The notes under the pieces were generated by a model, which saw nothing but the letters and a program-made list of their open reading frames with translations, made no database searches and was not told the origin of the DNA. From Bathymodiolus brooksi (Eukaryota; Mollusca; Bivalvia; Mytilida; Modiolidae): a stretch of 64,000 bases of DNA. Within the stretch, counting starts at the first letter, position 1. Each line of letters starts with the position of its first letter. Positions 9,979 through 24,658 of the stretch are shown here, piece by piece. The position numbers and the translations under genes are program-made. The stretch lies in contig OY804589.1 of assembly GCA_963680875.1 (NCBI GenBank), positions 29,924,962-29,988,961 of the forward strand, in the 5' to 3' direction.

Positions 9979-10130
9979 GTTTTGAGTGAGGTTCATATTG
10001 CTCGATCTTTAGTTTTCTGTATAGTGTATTGAAGATCGTTGTCTTTTTTCCTTTGGTCAGTGTGTTGTTTGACCTTCTTTAATTTACGGTTTCTTATCAC
10101 CCCTTTGGTATCGTCAAAATTTTCTTAGCA
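9979..10130 (+). repeat. Mytilid-type dispersed repeat, copy E (3' part)
   Basis: Continues directly from the last 82-bp unit: GTTTTGAGTGAGGTTCATA, TTGCTCGATCTTTAGTTTTC, GAAGATCGTTGTC, GGTCAGTGTGTTGTTTGACC, CCCTTTGGTATCGTCAAA. Together with 9,159-9,978 it makes a single copy whose 5' part was amplified. Confidence 0.82.
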
Positions 10131-10335
10131 ATAAACATTCGTTAATGTCACTTAAAGAGGTTGCTATTTCATACTGTAATATCCAATGCAGATGACGGTA
10201 AGAGACGTACAGAGTACTTTCCCATTTTTATTGCAGAATAAAAAATATAACCCCCATATTAAAGTTTTTAAAGATATCCTTTAACTTACATATTTACAAG
10301 TAATATATCAAGATAAACATACAGCTAGAAATATA
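10131..10335. other. AT-rich spacer before the satellite
   Basis: About 200 bp of AT-rich sequence between the 82-bp repeat copy and the first degenerate satellite monomer. Nothing else recognised. Confidence 0.5.
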
Positions 10336-13300
10336 ACATATACACAAGCCCTATATACGTTCTGATCATCCACAAGTTCTTTATAAGTTCTCATACACAA
10401 GTTCTTTATAGGTTCTCATACACAAGTTCTTTATAGGTTCTCATACACAAGTTCTTTATATGTTCTCATACACAAGTTCTTTATAGGTTCTCATACACAG
10501 GTTCTTTATAGGTTCTCATACACAAGTTCTTTATAGGTTCTCATACACAAGTTATTTATAGGTTCTCATACACAAGTTCTTTATAAGTTCTCATACAGAA
10601 GTTCTTTATAGGTTCTCATGCACACGTTCTTTGTAAGTTCTCATACACAAGTTCTTTATAGGTTTTCATACACAAGTTCTTTATAAGTTCTCATACATAA
10701 GTTCTTCATAGGTTCTCATACACAAGTTCTGTGTAGGTTCTCATACACAAGTTCTGAATAAGTTCTCATACACAAGTTCTTTATAGGTTCTCATCCACAA
10801 GTTCTTTATAAGTTTTCATACACAAGTTCTTTATAAGTTCTCATACACAAGTTCTTTATAGGTTCTCATACACAAGTTCTTTATAAGTTCTCATGCACAA
10901 GTTCTTAATAGGTTCTCATACACAAGTTCTTTATAGGTTCTCATACATAAGTTCTTTATAGGTTCTCATACACAAGTTCTTTATAGGTTCTCATACACAC
11001 GTTCTTTATAGGTTCTCATGCACACGTTCTCTATAGGTTCTCATACACAAGTTCTTTATAGGTTCTCATACACAAATTCTTCATAGGTTCTCATACACAA
11101 GTTCTTTATAGGTTCTAATACACCAGTTCTTTATAGGTTCTCATACACAGGTTCTTTATAGGTTCTCATACACAAGTTCTTTATAGGTTCTCATACACAA
11201 GTTCTTTATAAGTTCTCATACACAAGTTCTTTATAGGTTCTCATACACAAGTTCTTTATAGGTTCTCATACACACGTTCTTTATAGGTTCTCATACACAC
11301 GTTCTCTATAGGTTCTCATACACAAGTTCTTTATAGGTTCTCATACACAAGTTCTTCATAGGTTCTCATACACAAGTTCTTTATAGGTTCTCATACACAA
11401 GTTCTTTATAGGTTCTCATACACACGTTCTTTATAGGTTCTCATACACACGTTCTCTATAGGTTCTCATACACAAGTTCTTTATAAGTTCTCATATACAA
11501 GTTCTTTATAAGTTCTCATACACAAGTTCTTTATAGGTTCTCATACACAAGTTCTTTATAGGTTTTCATACACAAGTTTTTATAAGTTCTCATACACAAG
11601 TTCTTTATAAGTTCTCATACACAAGTTCTTTATAGGTTCTCATACACAAGTTCTTTATAGGTTCTCATACACAAGTTCTTTATAGGTTCTCATACACAAG
11701 TTCTTTATAGGTTCTCATACACAAGTTCTTTATAGGTTCTCATACACAAGTTCTTTATATGTTCTCATACACAAGTTCTTTATAGGTTCTCATACACAGG
11801 TTCTTTATGGGTTCTCATACACAAGTTCTTTATAGGTTCTCATACACAAGTTATTTATAGGTTTTCATACACAAGTTCTGCATAGGTTCTCATACACAAG
11901 TTCTTTATAAGTTCTCATACACAAGTTCTTTATAGGTTCTCATACACAAGTTCTGTGTAGGTTCTCATACACAAGTTCTTCATAGGTTCTCATACACAAG
12001 TTCTTTATAAGTTCTCATACAGAAGTTCTTTATAGGTTCTCATGCACAAGTTCTTTGTAAGTTCTCATACACAAGTTCTTTATAGGTTTTCATACACAAG
12101 TTCTTTATAAGTTCTCATACATAAGTTCTTCATAGGTTCTCATACACAAGTTCTGTGTAGGTTCTCATACACAAGTTCTGAATAAGTTCTCATACACAAG
12201 TTCTTTATAGGTTCTCATCCACAAGTTCTTTATAAGTTTTCATACACAAGTTCTTTATAAGTTCTCATACACAAGTTCTTTATAGGTTCTCATACACAAG
12301 TTCTTTATAAGTTCTCATGCACAAGTTCTTAATAGGTTCTCATACACAAGTTCTTTATAGGTTCTCATACATAAGTTCTTTATAGGTTCTCATACACAAG
12401 TTCTTTATAGGTTCTCATACACACGTTCTTTATAGGTTCTTATGCACACGTTCTCTATAGGTTCTCATACACAAGTTCTTTATAGGTTCTCATACACAAA
12501 TTCTTCATAGGTTCTCATACACAAGTTCTTTATAGGTTCTAATACACCAGTTCTTTATAGGTTCTCATACACAGGTTCTTTATAGGTTCTCATACACAAG
12601 TTCTTTATAGGTTCTCATACACAAGTTCTTTATAAGATCTCATACACAAGTTCTTTATAGGTTCTCATACACAAGTTCTTTATAGGTTCTCATACACACG
12701 TTCTTTATAGGTTCTCATACACACGTTCTCTATAGGTTCTCATACACAAGTTCTTTATAGGTTCTCATACACAAGTTCTTCATAGGTTCTCATACACAAG
12801 TTCTTTATAGGTTCTCATACACAAGTTCTTTATAGGTTCTCATACATAAGTTCTTTATAGGTTCTCATACACAAGTTCTTTATAGGTTTTCATACACACG
12901 TTCTTTATAGGTTCTCATACACACGTTCTCTATAGGTTCTCATACACAAGTTCTTTATAGGTTCTCATACACAAGTTCTTCATAGGTTCTCATACACAAG
13001 TTCTTTATAGGTTCTCATACACCAGTTCTTTATAGGTTCTCATACACAGGTTCTTTATAGGTTCTCATACACAAGTTCTTTATAGGTTCTCATACACAAG
13101 TTCTTTACAGGTTCTCATACACAAGTTCTGTATAGGTTCTCATACACAAGTTCTTTATAAGTTCTCATACACAAGTTCTTTATAGGTTCTCATACACAAG
13201 TTCTGTGTAGGTTCTCATACACAAGTTCTTTATAAGTTCTCATACACAAGTTCTTTATAGGTTCTCATACACAAGTTCTTTGTAGGTTCTCATACACAAG

Positions 13301-16112
13301 TTCTTTATAGGTTTTCATACACAAGTTCTTTATAAGTTCTCATACATAAGTTCTTTATAGGTTCTCATACACAAGTTCTGTGTAGGTTCTCATACACAAG
13401 TTCTTTATAGGTTCTCATACACAAGTTCTTTATAGGTTCTCATCCACAAGATCTTTATAAGTTCTCATACACAAGTTCTTTATAAGTTCTCATACACAAG
13501 TTCTTTATAGGCTCTCATACACAAGTTCTTTATACGTTCTCATACACAAGTTCTTTATAGGTTCTCATACACAAGTTCTTTATAGGTTCTCATACAAAAG
13601 TTCTTCATAGGTTCTCATACACAAGTTCTTTATAGGTTCTCATACACAAGTTCTTTATAGGTTCTCATACATAAGTTCTTTATAGGTTCTCATACACAAG
13701 TTCTTTATAGGTTTTCATACACACGTTCTTTATAGGTTCTCATACACACGTTCTCTATAGGTTCTCATACACAAGTTCTTTATAGGTTCTCATACACAAG
13801 TTCTTCATAGGTTCTCATACACAAGTTCTTTATAGGTTCTCATACACCAGTTCTTTATAGGTTCTCATACACAGGTTCTTTATAGGTTCTCATACACAAG
13901 TTCTTTATAGGTTCTCATACACAAGTTCTTTACAGGTTCTCATACACAAGTTCTGTATAGGTTCTCATACACAAGTTCTTTATAAGTTCTCATACACAAG
14001 TTCTTTATAGGTTCTCATACACAAGTTCTGTGTAGGTTCTCATACACAAGTTCTTTATAAGTTCTCATACACAAGTTCTTTATAGGTTCTCATACACAAG
14101 TTCTTTGTAGGTTCTCATACACAAGTTCTTTATAGGTTTTCATACACAAGTTCTTTATAAGTTCTCATACATAAGTTCTTTATAGGTTCTCATACACAAG
14201 TTCTGTGTAGGTTCTCATACACAAGTTCTTTATAGGTTCTCATACACAAGTTCTTTATAGGTTCTCATCCACAAGATCTTTATAAGTTCTCATACACAAG
14301 TTCTTTATAAGTTCTCATACACAAGTTCTTTATAGGCTCTCATACACAAGTTCTTTATACGTTCTCATACACAAGTTCTTTATAGGTTCTCATACACAAG
14401 TTCTTTATAGGTTCTCATACAAAAGTTCTTTATAAGTTCTCATACACAAGTTCTTTATAAGTTCTCATACACAAGTTATTTATAAGTTCTCATATACAAG
14501 TTCTTTATAAGTTCTCATACACAAGTTCTTTATAGGTTCTCATACACAAGTTCTTTATAGGTTTTCATACACAAGTTTTTATAAGTTCTCATACACAAGT
14601 TCTTTATAAGTTCTCATACACAAGTTCTTTATAGGTTCTCATACACAAGTTCTTTATAGGTTCTCATACACAAGTTTTTATAAGTTCTCATACACAAGTT
14701 CTTTATAAGTTCTCATACACAAGTTCTTTATAGGTTCTCATACACAAGTTCTTTATAGGTTCTCATACACAAGTTCTTTATAGGTTCTCATACACAAGCT
14801 CTTTATAGGTTCTCATACACAAGTTCTTTATAGGTTCTCATACACAAGTTCTTTATATGTTCTCATACACAAGTTCTTTATAGGTTCTCATACACAGGTT
14901 CTTTATAGGTTCTCATACACAAGTTCTTTATAGGTTCTCATACACAAGTTCTTTATAGGTTTTCATACACAAGTTCTGTATAGGTTCTCATACACAAGTT
15001 CTTTATAAGTTCTCATACACAAGTTCTTTATAGGTTCTCATACACAAGTTCTGTGTAGGTTCTCATACACAAGTTCTTTACAAATTCTCATACACAAGTT
15101 CTTTATAGGTTCTCATACACAAGTTCTTCATAGGTTCTCATACACAAGTTCTTTATAAGTTCTCATACAGAAGTTCTTTATAGGTTCTCATGCACAAGTT
15201 CTTTGTAAGTTCTCATACACAAGTTCTTTATAGGTTTTCATACACAAGTTCTTTATAAGTTCTCATACATAAGTTCTTTATAGGTTCTCATACACAAGTT
15301 CTGTGTAGGTTCTCATACACAAGTTCTGAATAAGTTCTCATACACAAGTTCTTTATAGGTTCTCATCCACAAGTTCTTTATAAGTTTTCATACACAAGTT
15401 CTTTATAAGTTCTCATACACAAGTTCTTTATAGGTTCTCATACACAAGTTCTTTATAAGTTCTCATGCACAAGTTCTTTATAGGTTCTCATACACAAGTT
15501 CTTTATAGGTTCTCATACATAAGTTCTTTATAGGTTCTCATACACAAGTTCTTTATAGGTTCTCATACACACGTTCTTTATAGGTTCTCATGCACACGTT
15601 CTCTATAGGTTCTCATGCACAAGTTCTTTATAGGTTCTCATACACAAATTCGTCATAGGTTCTCATACACAAGTTCTTTATAGGTTCTAATACACCAGTT
15701 CTTTATAGGTTCTCATACACAGGTTCTTTATAGGTTCTCATACACAAGTTCTTTATAGGTTCTCATACACAAGTTCTTTATAAGTTCTCATACACAAGTT
15801 CTTTATAGGTTCTCATACACAAGTTCTTTATAGGTTCTCATACACACGTTCTCTATAGGTTCTCATACACAAGTTCTTTATAGGTTCTCATACACAAGTT
15901 CTTCATAGGTTCTCATACACAAGTTCTTTATAGGTTCTCATACACAAGTTCTGTGTAGGTTCTCATACACAAGTTCTGAATAAGTTCTCATACACAAGTT
16001 CTTTATAGGTTCTCATCCACAAGTTCTTTATAAGTTTTCATACACAAGTTCTTTATAAGTTCTCATACACAAGTTCTTTATAGGTTCTGATACACAAGTT
16101 CTTTATAAGTTC

Positions 16113-19100
16113 TCATGCACAAGTTCTTAATAGGTTCTCATACACAAGTTCTTTATAGGTTCTCATACATAAGTTCTTTATAGGTTCTCATACACAAGTT
16201 CTTTATAGGTTCTCATACACACGTTCTTTAAAGGTTCTCATGCACACGTTCTCTATAGGTTCTCATACACAAGTTCTTTATAGGTTTTCATACACAAGTT
16301 CTTTATAAGTTCTCATACATAAGTTCTTTATAGGTTCTCATACACACGTTCTTTATAGGTTCTCATACACACGTTCTCTATAGGTTCTCATACACAAGTT
16401 CTTTATAGGTTCTCATACACAAGTTCTTCATAGGTTCTCATACACAAGTTCTTTATAGGTTCTCATACACAAGTTCTTTATAGGTTCTCATACATAAGTT
16501 CTTTATAGGTTCTCATACACAAGTTCTTTATAGGTTTTCATACACACGTTCTTTATAGGTTCTCATACACACGTTCTCTATAGGTTCTCATACACAAGTT
16601 CTTTATAGGTTCTCATACACAAGTTCTTCATAGGTTCTCATACACAAGTTCTTTATAGGTTCTCATACACCAGTTCTTTATAGGTTCTCATACACAGGTT
16701 CTTTATAGGTTCTCATACACAAGTTCTTTATAGGTTCTCATACACAAGTTCTTTACAGGTTCTCATACACAAGTTCTGTATAGGTTCTCATACACAAGTT
16801 CTTTATAAGTTCTCATACACAAGTTCTTTATAGGTTCTCATACACAAGTTCTGTGTAGGTTCTCATACACAAGTTCTTTATAAGTTCTCATACACAAGTT
16901 CTTTATAGGTTCTCATACACAAGTTCTTTGTAGGTTCTCATACACAAGTTCTTTATAGGTTTTCATACACAAGTTCTTTATATGTTCTCATACATAAGTT
17001 CTTTATAGGTTCTCATACACAAGTTCTGTGTAGGTTCTCATACACAAGTTCTTTATAGGTTCTCATACACAAGTTCTTTATAGGTTCTCATCCACAAGTT
17101 CTTTATAAGTTCTCATACACAAGTTCTTTATAAGTTCTCATACACACGTTCTTTATAGGCTCTCATACACAAGTTCTTTATACGTTCTCATACACAAGTT
17201 CTTTATAGGTTCTCATACACAAGTTCTTTATAGGTTCTCATACAAAAGTTCTTTATAAGTTCTCATACACAAGTTCTTTATAAGTTCTCATACACAAGTT
17301 CTTTATAAGTTCTCATACACAAGTTCTTTATAGGTTCTCATACACAAGTTATTTATAAGTTCTCATATACAAGTTCTTTATAAGTTCTCATACACAAGTT
17401 CTTTATAGGTTCTCATACACAAGTTCTTTATAGGTTTTCATACACAAGTTTTTATAAGTTCTCATACACAAGTTCTTTATAAGTTCTCATACACAAGTTC
17501 TTTATAGGTTCTCATACACAAGTTCTTTATAGGTTCTCATACACAAGTTCTTTATAGGTTCTCATACACAAGTTCTTTATAGGTTCTCATACACAAGTTC
17601 TTTATAGGTTCTCATACACAAGTTCTTTATATGTTCTCATACACAAGTTCTTTATAGGTTCTCATACACAGGTTCTTTATAGGTTCTCATACACAAGTTC
17701 TTTATATGTTCTCATACACAAGTTCTTTATAGGTTCTCATACACAAGTTCTTTATAGGTTCTCATACACAAGTTCTTTATAGGTTTTCATACACAAGTTC
17801 TGTATAGGTTCTCATACACAAGTTCTTTATAAGTTCTCATACACAAGTTCTTTATAGGTTCTCATACACAAGTTCTGTGTAGGTTCTCATACACAAGTTC
17901 TTTACAAATTCTCATACACAAGTTCTTTATAGGTTCTCATACACAAGTTCTTCATAGGTTCTCATACACAAGTTCTTTATAGGTTCTCATACAGAAGTTC
18001 TTTATAGGTTCTCATGCACAAGTTCTTTTAAGTTCTCATACACAAGTTCTTTATAGGTTTTCATACACAAGTTCTTTATAAGTTCTCATACATAAGTTCT
18101 TTATAGGTTCTCATACACAAGTTCTGTGTAGGTTCTCATACACAAGTTCTGAATAAGTTCTCATACACAAGTTCTTTATAGGTTCTCATCCACAAGTTCT
18201 TTATAAGTTTTCATACACAAGTTCTTTATAAGTTCTCATACACAAGTTCTTTATAGGTTCTCATACACAAGTTCTTTATAAGTTCTCATGCACAAGTTCT
18301 TTATAGGTTCTCATACACAAGTTCTTTATAGGTTCTCATACATAAGTTCTTTATAGGTTCTCATACACAAGTTCTTTATAGGTTCTCATACACACGTTCT
18401 TTATAGGTTCTCATGCACACGTTCTCTATAGGTTCTTATGCACAAGTTCTTTATAGGTTCTCATACACAAATTCGTCATAGGTTCTCATACACAAGTTCT
18501 TTATAGGTTCTAATACACCAGTTCTTTATAGGTTCTCATACACAGGTTCTTTATAGGTTCTCATACACAAGTTCTTTATAGGTTCTCATACACAAGTTCT
18601 TTATAAGTTCTCATACACAAGTTCTTTATAGGTTCTCATACACAAGTTCTTTATAGGTTCTCATACACACGTTCTTTATAGGTTCTCATACACACGTTCT
18701 CTATAGGTTCTCATACACAAGTTCTTTATAGGTTCTCATACACAAGTTCTTCATAGGTTCTCATACACAAGTTCTTTATAGGTTCTCATACACAAGTTCT
18801 GTGTAGGTTCTCATACACAAGTTCTGAATAAGTTCTCATACACAAGTTCTTTATAGGTTCTCATCCACAAGTTCTTTATAAGTTTTCATACACAAGTTCT
18901 TTATAAGTTCTCATACACAAGTTCTTTATATGTTCTCATACACAAGTTCTTTATAAGTTCTCATGCACAAGTTCTTAATAGGTTCTCATACACAAGTTCT
19001 TTATAGGTTCTCATACATAAGTTCTTTATAGGTTCTCATACACAAGTTCTTTATAGGTTCTCATACACACGTTCTTTATAGGTTCTCATGCACACGTTCT

Positions 19101-20385
19101 CTATAGGTTCTCATACACAAGTTCTTTATAGGTTCTCATACACAAATTCTTCATAGGTTCTCATACACAAGTTCTTTATAGGTTCTAATACACCAGTTCT
19201 TTATAGGTTCTTATACACAGGTTCTTTATAGGTTCTCATACACAAGTTCTTTATAGGTTCTCATACACAAGTTCTTTATAAGTTCTCATACACAAGTTCT
19301 TTATAGGTTCTCATACACAAGTTCTTTATAGGTTCTCATACACACGTTCTTTATAGGTTCTCATACACACGTTCTCTATAGGTTCTCATACACAAGTTCT
19401 TTATAGGTTCTCATACACAAGTTCTTCATAGGTTCTCATACACAAGTTCTTTATAGGTTCTCATACACAAGTTCTTTATAGGTTCTCATACATAAGTTCT
19501 TTATAGGTTCTCATACACAAGTTCTTTATAGGTTCCCATACACACGTTCTTTATAGGTTCTCATACACACGTTCTCTATAGGTTCTCATACACAAGTTCT
19601 TTATAGGTTCTCATACACAAGTTCTTCATAGGTTCTCATACACAAGTTCTTTATAGGTTCTCATACACCAGTTCTTTATAGGTTCTCATACACAGGTTCT
19701 TTATAGGTTCTCATACACAAGTTCTTTATAGGTTCTCATACACAAGTTCTTTACAGGTTCTCATACACAAGTTCTGTATAGGTTCTCATACACAAGTTCT
19801 TTATAGGTTTTCATACACAAGTTCTTTATAAGTTCTCATACATAAGTTCTTTATAGGTTCTCATACACAAGTTCTGTGTAGGTTCTCATACACAAGTTCT
19901 GAATAAGTTCTCATACACAAGTTCTTTATAGGTTCTCATCCACAAGTTCTTTATAAGTTTTCATACACAAGTTCTTTATAAGTTCTCATACACAAGTTCT
20001 TTATATGTTCTCATACACAAGTTCTTTATAAGTTCTCATGCACAAGTTCTTTATAGGTTCTCATACACAAGTTCTTTATAGGTTCTCATACATAAGTTCT
20101 TTATAGGTTCTCATACACAAGTTCTTTATAGGTTCTCATACACACGTTCTTTATAGGTTCTCATGAACACGTTCTCTATAGGTTCTTATGCACAAGTTCT
20201 TTATAGGTTCTCATACACAAATTCGTCATAGGTTCTCATACACAAGTTCTTTATAGGTTCTAATACACCAGTTCTTTATAGGTTCTCATACACAGGTTCT
20301 TTATAGGTTCTCATACACAAGTTCTTTATAGGTTCTCATACACAAGTTCTTTATAAGTTCTCATACACAAGTTCTTTATAGGTTC
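16113..20385 (+). repeat. 4,273-bp higher-order repeat block, first copy
   Basis: Diagnostic variants in this block recur exactly 4,273 bp later: TTTAAAGG (16,228 and 20,501), the 24-bp unit AAGTTTTTATAAG (17,448 and 21,721), TCATCC (18,186 and 22,459; 18,861 and 23,134) and GGTTCCCATAC (19,531 and 23,804). The outer limits are inferred from where the correspondence fails near 20,386 and 24,659. Confidence 0.75.
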
Positions 20386-23300
20386 TCATCCACAAGTTCT
20401 TTATAAGTTTTCATACACAAGTTCTTTATAAGTTCTCATACACAAGTTCTTTATAGGTTCTGATACACAAGTTCTTTATAGGTTCTCATACACACGTTCT
20501 TTAAAGGTTCTCATGCACACGTTCTCTATAGGTTCTCATACACAAGTTCTTTATAGGTTTTCATACACAAGTTCTTTATAAGTTCTCATACATAAGTTCT
20601 TTATAGGTTCTCATACACACGTTCTTTATAGGTTCTCATACACACGTTCTCTATAGGTTCTCATACACAAGTTCTTTATAGGTTCTCATACACAAGTTCT
20701 TCATAGGTTCTCATACACAAGTTCTTTATAGGTTCTCATACACAAGTTCTTTATAGGTTCTCATACATAAGTTCTTTATAGGTTCTCATACACAAGTTCT
20801 TTATAGGTTTTCATACACACGTTCTTTATAGGTTCTCATACACACGTTCTCTATAGGTTCTCATACACAAGTTCTTTATAGGTTCTCATACACAAGTTCT
20901 TCATAGGTTCTCATACACAAGTTCTTTATAGGTTCTCATACACCAGTTCTTAATAGGTTCTCATACACAGGTTCTTTATAGGTTCTCATACACAAGTTCT
21001 TTATAGGTTCTCATACACAAGTTCTTTACAGGTTCTCATACACAAGTTCTGTATAGGTTCTCATACACAAGTTCTTTATAAGTTCTCATACACAAGTTCT
21101 TTATAGGTTCTCATACACAAGTTCTGTGTAGGTTCTCATACACAAGTTCTTTATAAGTTCTCATACACAAGTTCTTTATAGGTTCTCATACACAAGTTCT
21201 TTGTAGGTTCTCATACACAAGTTCTTTATAGGTTTTCATACACAAGTTCTTTATATGTTCTCATACATAAGTTCTTTATAGGTTCTCATACACAAGTTCT
21301 GTGTAGGTTCTCATACACAAGTTCTTTATAGGTTCTCATACACAAGTTCTTTATAGGTTCTCATCCACAAGTTCTTTATAAGTTCTCATACACAAGTTCT
21401 TTATAAGTTCTCATACACACGTTCTTTATAGGCTCTCATACACAAGTTCTTTATACGTTCTCATACACAAGTTCTTTATAGGTTCTCATACACAAGTTCT
21501 TTATAGGTTCTCATACAAAAGTTCTTTATAAGTTCTCATACACAAGTTCTTTATAAGTTCTCATACACAAGTTCTTTATAAGTTCTCATACACAAGTTCT
21601 TAATAGGTTCTCATACACAAGTTATTTATAAGTTCTCATATACAAGTTCTTTATAAGTTCTCATACACAAGTTCTTTATAGGTTCTCATACACAAGTTCT
21701 TTATAGGTTTTCATACACAAGTTTTTATAAGTTCTCATACACAAGTTCTTTATAAGTTCTCATACACAAGTTCTTTATAGGTTCTCATACACAAGTTCTT
21801 TATAGGTTCTCATACACAAGTTCTTTATAGGTTCTCATACACAAGTTCTTTATAGGTTCTCATACACAAGTTCTTTATAGGTTCTCATACACAAGTTCTT
21901 TATATGTTCTCATACACAAGTTCTTTATAGGTTCTCATACACAGGTTCTTTATAGGTTCTCATACACAAGTTCTTTATATGTTCTCATACACAAGTTCTT
22001 TATAGGTTCTCATACACAAGTTCTTTATAGGTTCTCATACACAAGTTCTTTATAGGTTTTCATACACAAGTTCTGTATAGGTTCTCATACACAAGTTCTT
22101 TATAAGTTCTCATACACAAGTTCTTTATAGGTTCTCATACACAAGTTCTGTGTAGGTTCTCATACACAAGTTCTTTACAAATTCTCATACACAAGTTCTT
22201 TATAGGTTCTCATACACAAGTTCTTCATAGGTTCTCATACACAAGTTCTTTATAGGTTCTCATACAGAAGTTCTTTATAGGTTCTCATGCACAAGTTCTT
22301 TTAAGTTCTCATACACAAGTTCTTTATAGGTTTTCATACACAAGTTCTTTATAAGTTCTCATACATAAGTTCTTTATAGGTTCTCATACACAAGTTCTGT
22401 GTAGGTTCTCATACACAAGTTCTGAATAAGTTCTCATACACAAGTTCTTTATAGGTTCTCATCCACAAGTTCTTTATAAGTTTTCATACACAAGTTCTTT
22501 ATAAGTTCTCATACACAAGTTCTTTATAGGTTCTCATACACAAGTTCTTTATAAGTTCTCATGCACAAGTTCTTTATAGGTTCTCATACACAAGTTCTTT
22601 ATAGGTTCTCATACATAAGTTCTTTATAGGTTCTCATACACAAGTTCTTTATAGGTTCTCATACACACGTTCTTTATAGGTTCTCATGCACACGTTCTCT
22701 ATAGGTTCTTATGCACAAGTTCTTTATAGGTTCTCATACACAAATTCGTCATAGGTTCTCATACACAAGTTCTTTATAGGTTCTAATACACCAGTTCTTT
22801 ATAGGTTCTCATACACAGGTTCTTTATAGGTTCTCATACACAAGTTCTTTATAGGTTCTCATACACAAGTTCTTTATAAGTTCTCATACACAAGTTCTTT
22901 ATAGGTTCTCATACACAAGTTCTTTATAGGTTCTCATACACACGTTCTTTATAGGTTCTCATACACACGTTCTCTATAGGTTCTCATACACAAGTTCTTT
23001 ATAGGTTCTCATACACAAGTTCTTCATAGGTTCTCATACACAAGTTCTTTATAGGTTCTCATACACAAGTTCTGTGTAGGTTCTCATACACAAGTTCTGA
23101 ATAAGTTCTCATACACAAGTTCTTTATAGGTTCTCATCCACAAGTTCTTTATAAGTTTTCATACACAAGTTCTTTATAAGTTCTCATACACAAGTTCTTT
23201 ATATGTTCTCATACACAAGTTCTTTATAAGTTCTCATGCACAAGTTCTTAATAGGTTCTCATACACAAGTTCTTTATAGGTTCTCATACATAAGTTCTTT

Positions 23301-24658
23301 ATAGGTTCTCATACACAAGTTCTTTATAGGTTCTCATACACACGTTCTTTATAGGTTCTCATGCACACGTTCTCTATAGGTTCTCATACACAAGTTCTTT
23401 ATAGGTTCTCATACACAAATTCTTCATAGGTTCTCATACACAAGTTCTTTATAGGTTCTAATACACCAGTTCTTTATAGGTTCTTATACACAGGTTCTTT
23501 ATAGGTTCTCATACACAAGTTCTTTATAGGTTCTCATACACAAGTTCTTTATAAGTTCTCATACACAAGTTCTTTATAGGTTCTCATACACAAGTTCTTT
23601 ATAGGTTCTCATACACACGTTCTTTATAGGTTCTCATACACACGTTCTCTATAGGTTCTCATACACAAGTTCTTTATAGGTTCTCATACACAAGTTCTTC
23701 ATAGGTTCTCATACACAAGTTCTTTATAGGTTCTCATACACAAGTTCTTTATAGGTTCTCATACATAAGTTCTTTATAGGTTCTCATACACAAGTTCTTT
23801 ATAGGTTCCCATACACACGTTCTTTATAGGTTCTCATACACACGTTCTCTATAGGTTCTCATACACAAGTTCTTTATAGGTTCTCATACACAAGTTCTTC
23901 ATAGGTTCTCATAAACAAGTTCTTTATAGGTTCTCATACACCAGTTCTTTATAGGTTCTCATACACAGGTTCTTTATAGGTTCTCATACACAAGTTCTTT
24001 ATAGGTTCTCATACACAAGTTCTTTACAGGTTCTCATACACAAGTTCTGTATAGGTTCTCATACACAAGTTCTTTATAGGTTTTCATACACAAGTTCTTT
24101 ATAAGTTCTCATACATAAGTTCTTTATAGGTTCTCATACACAAGTTCTGTGTAGGTTCTCATACACAAGTTCTGAATAAGTTCTCATACACAAGTTCTTT
24201 ATAGGTTCTCATCCACAAGTTCTTTATAAGTTTTCATACACAAGTTCTTTATAAGTTCTCATACACAAGTTCTTTATAGGTTCTCATACACAAGTTCTTT
24301 ATAAGTTCTCATGCACAAGTTCTTTATAGGTTCTCATACACAAGTTCTTTATAGGTTCTCATACATAAGTTCTTTATAGGTTCTCATACACAAGTTCTTT
24401 ATAGGTTCTCATACACACGTTCTTTATAGGTTCTCATGCACACGTTCTCTATAGGTTCTTATGCACAAGTTCTTTATAGGTTCTCATACACAAATTCGTC
24501 ATAGGTTCTCATACACAAGTTCTTTATAGGTTCTAATACACCAGTTCTTTATAGGTTCTCATACACAGGTTCTTTATAGGTTCTCATACACAAGTTCTTT
24601 ATAGGTTCTCATACACAAGTTCTTTATAAGTTCTCATACACAAGTTCTTTATAGGTTC
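20386..24658 (+). repeat. 4,273-bp higher-order repeat block, second copy
   Basis: Second tandem copy of the preceding block, defined by the same diagnostic variants shifted by 4,273 bp, including TCATCC at 24,209 (19,936 in the first copy). After about 24,659 the array follows a different order. Confidence 0.72.
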
